Shown here: positions 1 through 4,835 of the stretch, in pieces
Layout: every line of letters starts with the position of its first letter
How positions within the stretch are numbered: the first letter of the stretch is position 1
From: Treponema sp.
GTDB taxonomy: Bacteria > Spirochaetota > Spirochaetia > Treponematales > Breznakiellaceae
Length of the DNA: 5,353 nt
Assembly (NCBI GenBank): GCA_031284385.1
Contig: JAISZZ010000063.1
Location: forward strand, 1 to 5,353
Direction of reading: 5' to 3'
The notes under the pieces: model-generated
Told to the model about the DNA's origin: nothing
What the model saw: the letters and a program-made list of their open reading frames with translations, nothing else
Database searches by the model: none
Position numbers and translations under genes: made by a program

Positions 1-475
1 CCGCGGGCAGGGACGAAGAAGGCGCGGCGCTAATTGAAAAGACTCTGCTGGAACGCGAGGCGCTTTCGTCCCAGGTATTGAGCCGGCTTTCGCTCGTGCT
101 GCTCCACGCCCGAAGCGCGGGCGTGGAGGTTCCCGTTTTTGCCGTCCTGACTCCCGCGAGGCGGGACGGCGGGGCGGCGGCGGCCTTTACGCAGAGTTAC
201 TTTTGCGGGGCGAAAAGCTGTGCGCTGATGTTGCTGCCCCCGCCGTCTGCGGGGGGGGGGGGGATGACTCGCATAAAAACCAGCCGGCAGGTTTTGCGGG
301 GAGCGCGGGCGGCGGCATGACGGAAATAATGGGAATTATCAGCGGCGCCCTTGTTGAGGAATATGATTTTCTTGACGCGGTTCACCGCGGCGATATTGAG
401 CGGATTCGGGTAATGCTCGAAAATGATATTTCTGAGTATCTTGTTCAATTTTGCAAGGAACTGTTAAAGAACTAG
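1..475 (+). CDS. mtlR: PTS-regulated transcriptional activator (MtlR-like), C-terminal EIIA-type domain; frame broken at a G tract
   Basis: MtlR-type activators carry an N-terminal HTH, two PRD domains and EIIB/EIIA-like domains; PTS phosphorylation sets their activity on the mannitol operon. Only the last ~155 codons are visible and the gene enters from the left. Frame 3 (from position 3) reads an EIIA-like segment including EREALSSQV and LLHARSAGVEVPVFAVL, with a His in the place where this domain has its conserved His. That frame runs through the G tract at 251-263 into a short unrelated tail ending at 320. The expected family C-terminus (MGIISGALVEEYDFL, then a leucine-rich helix ending CKELLKN) lies in frame 2 and stops at 475. 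Adding one G or removing two joins the halves. Lying directly upstream of mtlF-mtlD supports the MtlR call. As sequenced, the product lacks its last helices. It could be phase variation, a homopolymer read error or a decaying gene. I place the family from memory of its C-terminal pattern. Confidence 0.72.
251..263 (+). repeat. G13 mononucleotide tract inside mtlR
   Basis: Thirteen consecutive G follow TCTGC and precede ATGACT. The tract lies in the linker before the last helices of the EIIA-like domain. Thirteen G put the C-terminus out of frame; 14 or 11 G (or any length differing by three from these) restore it. Slipped-strand mispairing of such tracts is an established cause of phase variation. 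Confidence 0.95.
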
Positions 476-479
476 TGAG

Positions 480-670
480 CAGCGCAGCGCTGATTGGGTC
501 GCTAGATTGCTGGATGGGCGGCGTTTAGGCCACTGATTGGGGGGTGACGTAAGACGACGCGTAAGCGGCGGCTGGAGGCAGGGGGGCGCGACAGAGAGGC
601 GGCTATATGCCGGTAACGGCATGGAAATAGCGCCCCCCTCTGTACTAAGAATCATCGTGAACACGGAAAA
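480..670 (+). ncRNA. Structured RNA candidate, HEARO/omega-RNA-like, between mtlR and mtlF
   Basis: This stretch has no credible ORF but strong nested dyads. A 10-bp GC-rich stem pairs 580-589 with 630-639. Inside it, a 6-bp hairpin (607-612 with 617-622) closes on a GTAA loop, a GNRA tetraloop. A second GTAA-capped hairpin lies upstream (558-560 with 565-567). ACTAAGAATC (644-653) follows the main stem and leads to a small hairpin around 656-665. A GTAAG, a GNRA hairpin, a long G/C stem around an inner hairpin and then CTAAGAATC resemble, from memory, HEARO RNAs, which act as guide RNAs (omega RNA) for IscB nucleases. No iscB or tnpA gene is adjacent, so it would be an orphan copy. It could instead be an mtlF leader element or part of a MITE. 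The boundaries are approximate; 480-492 is itself a small palindrome (CAGCGC A GCGCTG). Confidence 0.45.
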
Positions 671-725
671 TGGCGGGGACAACAACTGATACCCGCTTAT
701 TTAAAAGGCGGCTGGCCGTATTTTT

Positions 726-731
726 AGGAGG
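726..731 (+). promoter_or_regulatory. Ribosome binding site of mtlF
   Basis: AGGAGG sits nine bases before ATG at 741. This strong Shine-Dalgarno sequence fixes the mtlF start and lies just after the structured leader region, so folding upstream could influence access to it. Confidence 0.75.
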
Positions 732-740
732 ATAAATTGT

Positions 741-1193
741 ATGGCGGACACAAAAAAAATGTTTAAGATCGAGAATATTATACTTGATCTGCCAAAAGAG
801 ACGAGCGATGAAGCAATACTGCGTTGCGGAAAGTTGCTCGTTGACAGCGGTTACGCGGAACAAAAGTATGTCGAAGGTATGCTTGCGCGCGACCACTCGT
901 TTAGCTGCGGGATAGGGAATTTCATAGCGATACCGCACGGAGAAAAAGAGTACAAACAGTATGTAAAAAGCGCCGGTATAGTGGTTCTTGCTTACAATGA
1001 GCCTGTTGACTGGCACGGCGTACCCGTTCATCTTGTGATAGGGATAGCGGCGCGGGGCGAGGAACATTTGGACATACTGGGAAACATCGTTGACAACATC
1101 GACGATGGGGACGATGTTCTCAAACTGACGGCTCAAAAGAACCGCGAAACCATATACAATATGTTTTGCGGCGAAAGCGGGGCGGGTAAATGA
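741..1193 (+). CDS. mtlF: PTS mannitol-specific EIIA component
   Basis: This cytoplasmic phosphocarrier takes phosphate from HPr on a histidine and passes it to the EIIB domain of the mannitol permease, which phosphorylates mannitol during uptake. The 150-residue length is normal for a stand-alone EIIA of the fructose/mannitol class. The N-terminal strand and helix (residues 8-35) lead to the signature IGNFIAIPHGE, with active-site His66 (codon 936-938). The second conserved His of the family is His109 in GEEHLDIL (codon 1065-1067), after the VDWHGVPVHLVIGIAARG core strand. The start is ATG at 741, with AGGAGG nine bases upstream. The stop overlaps the mtlD start (ATGA, 1190-1193), so the two genes should be translationally coupled and co-transcribed. 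All key residues are present and the gene looks functional. Confidence 0.96.
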   Translation: MADTKKMFKIENIILDLPKETSDEAILRCGKLLVDSGYAEQKYVEGMLARDHSFSCGIGNFIAIPHGEKEYKQYVKSAGIVVLAYNEPVDWHGVPVHLVIGIAARGEEHLDILGNIVDNIDDGDDVLKLTAQKNRETIYNMFCGESGAGK

Positions 1194-2362
1194 GCGCGCC
1201 GCGGGCTGTACATTTTGGGGCGGGGAATATAGGGCGCGGCTTTATCGGTGAGGTTCTGTTCCGAAACGGCTTTCATGTTGATTTTGTTGATATAAACGAA
1301 GCCGTTATCGGCGAACTGCGGAAGCGCGGCTCGTACAAAATTGAGTTTGCCGGAAAATCGAAGGATTTCCTTACCGTGAGCAATGTTGGCGGCATCAACA
1401 GTAAGACGGATAGCGCCGGCGTAGCATCGGCCATCGCGGAAGCGCGGCTCGTTACCACCGCGATAGGCCCTTCCGTGCTGCCTTTTATCGCGGAACTCAT
1501 AGCGCGGGGGCTTGACGCGCGGCGGGAAAAGAATTCCGGCGTTCCGCTGGACGTGATTGCCTGCGAAAACATGATAGGCGGCAGCGAATTTCTGCGGGGC
1601 GAGGTAAAAAAATACCTTTCGCCTGAAACGCTGGACTATGTTGAGCGGAATGTGGGCTTTCCTAACGCGGCCGTAGACCGTATTGTACCCGTTCAACAGC
1701 ACGATGACCCGCTTGCCGTTACCGTTGAGCCGTTTAGGGAGTGGATTGTCGCGAATGACGGACGGAAAGCCGCGGAAATCACGCTGGAAGGAGTCCGCTA
1801 TGTCGATAATCTGGAGCCATACATAGAGCGAAAGCTGTTTTCCGTGAATACGGGGCACGCGGTGGCGGCCTACGCCGGCGCTAGGCTGGGTTACCGGACG
1901 ATAGGCGAGGCTGTAACCGACGCCGGCATCCTTGAACGGCTGCGGCGGACGCTTGGCGAGACCGGAAGCCTGCTTATCGCCAAATGGGGTTTCGACAAGG
2001 CGGCTCACGGGGAGTACATCGAAAAAATAATCAGCCGTTTTGAAAACCCTAACAATCCCGACACCTGTACCCGCGTGGCGCGGTCGCCTATCAGAAAACT
2101 CGGTTTTAACGAGCGTTTTATTCGCCCGATTCGTGAACTCAAGGAACGCGGCCTTAGCTGTGCAGCGTTGCTCGAAACCACCGCCTTCGCTCTTGCCCAC
2201 ACGGACAGGGGGGATGCGGAAAGCGCCAAACTGGAAGCTATGCGTAAAGAACTGGATGTCGCCGGCATAAGGCAGCTTGTTACCGCGCTTACTGGCCTTG
2301 ACGACACTGCCCTGATAGAACAAATAGCCGCCGCATACGAAAAGTTGACAACATCCCGCTGA
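1190..2362 (+). CDS. mtlD: Mannitol-1-phosphate 5-dehydrogenase
   Basis: MtlD oxidises D-mannitol-1-phosphate, the product of PTS uptake, to fructose-6-phosphate with NAD+, feeding glycolysis. The 390-residue length fits the family (E. coli MtlD has 382). The N-terminal Rossmann domain has the dinucleotide loop HFGAGNIGRGFIG (residues 8-20) and an acidic residue after the second strand (DFVDIN). Family blocks follow in order: AIGPSVLP, ACENMIGGS, VGFPNAAVDRIVP, then KLFSVNTGHA, which carries the polyol-dehydrogenase catalytic set Lys215, Asn220 and His223 (codons at 1832, 1847 and 1856). The helical C-terminal domain is complete. The start is the ATG overlapping the mtlF stop; the Shine-Dalgarno site would lie in the mtlF 3' end (GGGGCGGG, 1179-1186). 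It is the last recognisable operon gene here, and no clear terminator hairpin with a T-run follows. Confidence 0.98.
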   Translation: MSAPRAVHFGAGNIGRGFIGEVLFRNGFHVDFVDINEAVIGELRKRGSYKIEFAGKSKDFLTVSNVGGINSKTDSAGVASAIAEARLVTTAIGPSVLPFIAELIARGLDARREKNSGVPLDVIACENMIGGSEFLRGEVKKYLSPETLDYVERNVGFPNAAVDRIVPVQQHDDPLAVTVEPFREWIVANDGRKAAEITLEGVRYVDNLEPYIERKLFSVNTGHAVAAYAGARLGYRTIGEAVTDAGILERLRRTLGETGSLLIAKWGFDKAAHGEYIEKIISRFENPNNPDTCTRVARSPIRKLGFNERFIRPIRELKERGLSCAALLETTAFALAHTDRGDAESAKLEAMRKELDVAGIRQLVTALTGLDDTALIEQIAAAYEKLTTSR

Positions 2363-2371
2363 TGCTGTTTG

Positions 2372-2473
2372 GGAAGCACTGATTTATGCGAGTGCGTATT
2401 GTCAATGAAATAGGCTTGCTACTTAGGGTAACGATGATGCGCCGGCGAGGCCTCAAGTTAATCAGCGTTGCCT
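2372..2473. repeat. Possible MITE-like segment with imperfect inverted ends
   Basis: The left end GGGAAGCACTGATTTATGC (2372-2390) resembles the reverse complement of the right end, AAGTTAATCAGCGTTGCCT (2455-2473). About 10 of the first 14 positions agree, including CTGATT, and GAG follows in both after a mismatched stretch. The ~100-bp interior has no ORF. Similarity this weak could be chance. Confidence 0.3.
2454..2467 (+). repeat. Direct repeat, copy 1
   Basis: CAAGTTAATCAGCG is identical to 3556-3569; both copies continue with YTG after it. The two copies, 1.1 kb apart, bracket the transposase relic and the phage-tail debris. Confidence 0.5.
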
Positions 2474-2528
2474 TAGGCATCCAAGATTACGCGGATTGAA
2501 CAGATTACTATTCGGTGTAATACTCGGT

Positions 2529-2575
2529 TTAATCAGTGTAATTCGTGGCTTCTGACCACGTATCACACTGATTAA
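2529..2575. repeat. Long intergenic palindrome
   Basis: Arms 2529-2548 and 2556-2575 pair over 20 positions with two mismatches around a 7-base loop (CTTCTGA). The left arm begins TTAATCAGTGT. There is no T-run after the right arm, so it is not a textbook intrinsic terminator, although a stem of this size could still stop or stabilise the mtl transcript. Confidence 0.7.
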
Positions 2576-2724
2576 TAGCGTGAAATGGCGCGGACAGATA
2601 AAAGCGCGAATTTAGACAGCGTTTTTATAACCCTACGAAATGCATCATTTAAAAAGTAACCGAAGGACTGGATGCCGCATTAAGAAAAGCGTTCTACCCC
2701 CGGATTTTGCCAGACCGATACAGG

Positions 2725-2738
2725 CGGACTTTAGTCCG
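2725..2738. repeat. CGGA...TCCG mini-palindrome P1 (14 nt)
   Basis: CGGACT TT AGTCCG. Excising exactly these 14 bases joins GAT ACA GG to A CAT CAT TGC, giving QTDTGHHCGNSD across the junction, as expected for the family. Confidence 0.85.
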
Positions 2739-2773
2739 ACATCATTGCGGCAATTCCGATTCAGGGGAATTTG

Positions 2774-2788
2774 CGGAACTTCGTTCCG
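2774..2788. repeat. CGGA...TCCG mini-palindrome P2 (15 nt)
   Basis: CGGAAC TTC GTTCCG. It lies in the transposase relic between GEF and FTFDVASGW. Its 15 bases keep the frame, so frame restoration cannot test it; it belongs to the set by sequence form and position. Confidence 0.75.
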
Positions 2789-2916
2789 GCTTCACCTTTG
2801 ATGTCGCTTCCGGCTGGCTGTGGCTCTCATGCCTCCCTAACAATGCCCATCGCTGGACACTGGAGTGCCTGAAAACCGTTTATCACTCCAGCCCTTTCGC
2901 CATTATCGAGTTTCAC

Positions 2917-2933
2917 CGGAAACAAAGTTTCCG
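2917..2933. repeat. CGGA...TCCG mini-palindrome P3 (17 nt)
   Basis: CGGAAAC AAA GTTTCCG. Excising these 17 bases joins GAG TTT CAC to CAC GAC AAC, giving the canonical EFHHDNGSEF around the second catalytic Asp. Confidence 0.88.
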
Positions 2934-3043
2934 CACGACAACGGCTCGGAGTTCATTAACCACGATGCCGTCAACTGGTGGAACACTGTAAAAACACCCG
3001 GCCTTTCCCGCAGTCGTCCCTGCCACAAAAACGATAACTGCTT

Positions 3044-3059
3044 GCGGACTTCCAGTCCG
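3044..3059. repeat. CGGA...TCCG mini-palindrome P4 (15-16 nt)
   Basis: CGGACT TCC AGTCCG is the 15-base palindrome at 3045-3059. Removing 16 bases (3044-3059) gives NDNCLAEQKNNAFVR in one frame, including the catalytic Glu. The extra base may be a one-base duplication or a separate change. Confidence 0.82.
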
Positions 3060-3123
3060 AGCCGAACAAAAAAATAACGCCTTCGTAAGAACCTAAAATG
3101 TCTTATCACGGGGGTAATCACCT

Positions 3124-3445
3124 ATGGCGGAAAATGACGGCAGTGCAGCGATTGGACTATCTTTAGATATTAACAACCTAAAAAGGGATATAACCGAAGG
3201 GGGCTGGCGGCGACGGCTCGAAGGGGAAAGTATTAAACGATGCAGAGCGCAACTACATATATTTAGTAGAAACTAAAGCAGGTTCCGGTGGTGCAGCAGG
3301 AACTCCCGACCTCAGTATATATCCCCAATATGCCGGAGGCGGTGGCGGAGGTGCTACAGGTTTCAGCGAACCGCTGGTACAGGTTGGCTGAGAACGGCCT
3401 GCCGACAAAGGCGGCTCAATCGAGATTTACAAGGTAGCGGTGTAG
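3124..3445 (+). pseudogene. Phage-tail gene debris: tail-protein N-terminus joined to a glycine-rich tail-fibre-like tail
   Basis: ATG at 3124 opens frame 1 with MAENDGSAAIGLSLDINNL, which resembles the N-terminus of phage tail (tape-measure-like) proteins. That frame stops at 3274 after an unrelated arginine-rich stretch. From about 3194, frame 2 carries a coherent glycine-rich sequence (GGDGSKGKV, ETKAGSGGAAGT, then AGGGGGGATG) ending KGGSIEIYKVAV with a stop at 3443-3445, typical of glycine-rich phage tail fibre/appendage proteins. It is interrupted by one in-frame TGA at 3389-3391 (QVG-stop-ERPADKGG), probably a former TGG. The two parts may be one gene with a frameshift near 3200 or two genes fused by deletion. 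No function can remain, and the product names rest on composition and general resemblance only. Confidence 0.6.
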
Positions 3446-3454
3446 GGGGAGGGC

Positions 3455-3496
3455 ATGATAACGATAAAAATGTTATACCGGATAAGCGTCCTTTAA
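3455..3496 (+). pseudogene. Possible start of a truncated downstream phage gene
   Basis: A purine-rich GGGGGAGGG (3445-3453) directly precedes ATG, giving MITIKMLYRISVL and then a stop. The 10-base gap after the preceding stop and the good Shine-Dalgarno suggest the 5' end of the next gene of the same phage operon, broken after 13 codons. Thirteen codons are too few to identify it. Confidence 0.3.
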
Positions 3497-3500
3497 TGCT

Positions 3501-3528
3501 TTTACATGAAAGGTGTAAGTGTTATAAT
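3501..3528 (+). promoter_or_regulatory. Sigma-70-type promoter with extended -10, upstream of the toxin-antitoxin pair
   Basis: TTTACA (3501-3506), a 16-base gap and TATAAT (3523-3528), with TG one base before the -10 (TGTTATAAT). Transcription would start near 3535, about 70 bases before the toxin reading frame, and run across the direct repeat at 3556. TA pairs usually carry their own autoregulated promoter; no operator palindrome over the -10 is obvious. Confidence 0.6.
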
Positions 3529-3555
3529 GAGTATGCGTGAATAATTTTTAGGTAC

Positions 3556-3569
3556 CAAGTTAATCAGCG
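3556..3569 (+). repeat. Direct repeat, copy 2
   Basis: Identical to 2454-2467 (CAAGTTAATCAGCG). This copy lies in the leader between the promoter and the toxin frame. Confidence 0.5.
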
Positions 3570-3605
3570 CTGTACTAGACACGGTTACGCCGTAAGCAGG
3601 GGAGT

Positions 3606-3854
3606 ACGGAAGTATTTTTAACTAATACCGCCCGAAAACAATACAAGCGGTTAAGCGAGCCAATGTTAAGCCGTATTACTGCCGCGATAAACGGACTAGA
3701 AAAAGAACCTGCTGAAGGGTATATAAAAGAATTGACGAACGGCCCGAGCGTTTTCCGGTTAAGGGTAGGAGGCTGGCGCATACTTTATACGACAGGCGGC
3801 GGCTGTATAGACATATTTAAAATTGCCCCACGTGGGCAAGTATATAAGGAGTAA
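3606..3854 (+). CDS. RelE/ParE-family toxin with apparently lost start codon
   Basis: RelE/ParE-fold toxins are small basic proteins that cleave ribosome-bound mRNA or poison gyrase; which applies here cannot be told. Homology-like sequence begins around 3606-3612 (EVFLTNTARKQYKRL, an N-terminal strand and basic helix) and continues through LSRITAAINGLEKEP, FRLRVGGWRILYTT, and a C-terminal IDIFKIAPRGQVYKE. Between the upstream stop (3576) and ATG at 3663 there is no ATG, GTG or TTG in frame. The expected start position reads ACG (3606-3608), consistent with an ATG to ACG change, and AGGGGAG is only two bases before it. Starting at 3663 gives 63 residues lacking the first strand and helix, with no good Shine-Dalgarno. 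The toxin is therefore probably silent or weakly made. The antitoxin follows three bases after the stop. Confidence 0.8.
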   Translation, partial: TEVFLTNTARKQYKRLSEPMLSRITAAINGLEKEPAEGYIKELTNGPSVFRLRVGGWRILYTTGGGCIDIFKIAPRGQVYKE

Positions 3855-3857
3855 CGA

Positions 3858-4076
3858 ATGGACGCTTCAGTACGACAGGAAATACACGGTATTATTGACA
3901 ACATTTCGGAACGCAATCTTTTCATATTGCGGCCGTTGCTTGACTTTCTTATAGACAAAAGCGCCGATGATGACAGGCTTTCTATCGAAGAGCGCGAACT
4001 TCTCGAACAATGCCGTAATGACCGAAAGAAAAATCCGGCAAGCCTCGCGCCATGGCGGGAAGTACACGGTGCATAA
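3858..4076 (+). CDS. Cognate antitoxin of the RelE/ParE-type pair
   Basis: This is a 72-residue protein from ATG at 3858, with AAGGAG (3846-3851) six bases upstream overlapping the end of the toxin gene. The N-terminus (VRQEIHGIIDNISERNL) is helical, followed by a hydrophobic stretch FILRPLLDFLIDK and an acidic/basic tail (IEERELLEQCRNDRKKN). Size, charge, tight coupling and toxin-first order fit small antitoxins paired with RelE-type toxins. I recognise the overall pattern but cannot name the DNA-binding fold. No helix-turn-helix or AbrB/RHH signature is plain, so autoregulation of the 3501 promoter is only plausible. The gene appears intact while its toxin lacks a start. Confidence 0.75.
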   Translation: MDASVRQEIHGIIDNISERNLFILRPLLDFLIDKSADDDRLSIEERELLEQCRNDRKKNPASLAPWREVHGA

Positions 4077-4835
4077 GTGCGTGTTGATGTTAAAATCGGT
4101 AGAACCCGCACGGTACTAAACGCCACCTGCTATCGCGCCGGCACATGGCGGTTTCTTGCGTACTCCCCTCAAAGAAATCTGCGTCCCTTCATGCGGAAAA
4201 CATCGACAATACCGGAATTCGCCATTAAAGTAGAAGAAGTTATTGTAAATTATATATATTACGAAGAAGTGGAAACTTTTGCCGCTCTCGCGCCCGGACG
4301 ATTTTTTCAGGACGGAAAAGTCTGTTACTTTATAATACTTGAACTACTGCCGCCCTGGATTTTCCCAAAAGGTTTCAGAATAACGTATGTTATCGGCCTG
4401 ACTACCGGTGTCACATACCGCCGCGATAAAGTTGTTTATCGCGGCGGCCTCAACTATTATCCCATGATTAAAGAAACAACAGATAATATCGAAGCCAATA
4501 AGATGAAATTCAATTCAAGTAATATTACCCTTGAAAACACGGACGGGTTTTATGATGACCCGTATTCTTTTTTTGGAAATCCGGTACAAGTGTTTATGCG
4601 CGATGAGAGCGGCGTTTATCCGCTTTATGAATATTATATAAAAAATGTTATCGGTCAGCTTAATTCTGTGGAATTCACACTCGGCGATAAACGTGAGCAC
4701 CTGTCACAAAAGATACCGCAGGATAAATTCACTCTCGAAAAATATCCGTATATGCAAAATATACAAAATCCTGATAAAACAGAGTTAGAGCAAAAATCAA
4801 ACAGCTTGGGGAAAATAATACCTGACGCTTACTAA
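4077..4835 (+). CDS. Phage tail/baseplate-like protein, 3' truncated by an IS
   Basis: The open frame has 252 codons. The second half contains YDDPYSFFGNPVQVFMRDE, EFTLGDKREHLSQKIPQDKF and finally LGKIIPDAY. The DxR-xxLSxKIPxD...IPDAY pattern resembles phage tail-hub/baseplate-type proteins, in which the IPDAYG motif continues into further domains; here a stop follows IPDAY at once. The truncation point coincides with the putative left end of the IS630 element (TA at 4830-4831), so the gene probably ran on. The start is unclear. GTG at 4077 follows the antitoxin stop with no spacer and no Shine-Dalgarno; ATG at 4192 (MRKTSTIPEFAIKVEE) is an alternative. The first ~38 residues may be junction sequence created when the TA cassette joined phage DNA. 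It is AT-richer than mtlFD. The family assignment is tentative. Confidence 0.6.
   Translation: MRVDVKIGRTRTVLNATCYRAGTWRFLAYSPQRNLRPFMRKTSTIPEFAIKVEEVIVNYIYYEEVETFAALAPGRFFQDGKVCYFIILELLPPWIFPKGFRITYVIGLTTGVTYRRDKVVYRGGLNYYPMIKETTDNIEANKMKFNSSNITLENTDGFYDDPYSFFGNPVQVFMRDESGVYPLYEYYIKNVIGQLNSVEFTLGDKREHLSQKIPQDKFTLEKYPYMQNIQNPDKTELEQKSNSLGKIIPDAY

Larger units (their letters stand above)
2363..2683. other. Gene-free intergenic stretch made of repeats
   Basis: I see no coding potential beyond chance ORFs. The stretch holds a possible MITE-like segment (2372-2473), then GATTACGCGGATTGAACAGATTAC-type units (2486 onward) and a long palindrome (2529-2575), listed separately. Text of the GATTACNCGGATT kind occurs as dispersed intergenic repeats in several bacterial groups, which is general knowledge and not checked here. 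The segment separates the healthy operon from the decayed region. Confidence 0.6.
2684..3096 (+). pseudogene. Degraded DDE (integrase-core) transposase relic
   Basis: The reading passes through frames 2, 1, 3 and 1 and contains family blocks in order: PGFCQTDT, HHCGNSDSGEF, FDVASGW, NNAHRWTLE, DNGSEFIN, LSRSRPCHKNDNC and EQKNNAFVR. These belong to an rve-type DDE transposase related to the IS481/IS3-like group. The catalytic triad is recognisable: Asp in QTDT (2717-2719), Asp in HDNGSEF (2937-2939) and Glu in AEQKN (3064-3066), with 36 residues between the last two. The N-terminal HTH half and the C-terminus after VRT (stop at 3094) are missing. Each frame jump coincides with a CGGA...TCCG palindrome, and removing those on paper rejoins the frames. 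Otherwise the protein is well conserved, so the palindromes may have come early in its decay or been its main cause. It cannot be functional. Confidence 0.88.

Noticed and set aside
203..475. Separate small gene beginning at 203
   Set aside because: The sequence before the G tract is nonsense in this frame, while after it the frame carries the expected end of MtlR; it is the second half of mtlR, not an independent gene.
464..685. 73-codon minus-strand frame in the mtlR-mtlF gap
   Set aside because: Low-complexity Pro/Leu-rich translation of GC-rich structured DNA; the RNA fold explains the conservation-like pattern better.
710..725. Hairpin CGGC TG GCCG followed by TATTTTT as an intrinsic terminator before mtlF
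   Set aside because: Four base pairs with a two-base loop is too weak, and a terminator between co-functional genes would need supporting evidence.
645..1136. 163-codon minus-strand frame over mtlF and its leader
   Set aside because: It is a shadow of mtlF, with no recognisable domains and a start placed within the leader repeat region.
1133..2323. 396-codon open frame on the minus strand opposite mtlD
   Set aside because: It is antisense to a highly conserved dehydrogenase with an intact catalytic set; codon periodicity in GC-rich DNA explains the open antisense frame, and no known motif appears.
2486..2575. CRISPR array suggested by repeated GATTA-containing words
   Set aside because: Spacing and unit length are irregular and no constant-length repeat/spacer pattern exists; it is a palindromic intergenic repeat.
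3785..4126. 113-codon minus-strand frame over the toxin-antitoxin pair
   Set aside because: It is opposite two well-supported small genes, has no motif, and is serine-rich shadow coding.
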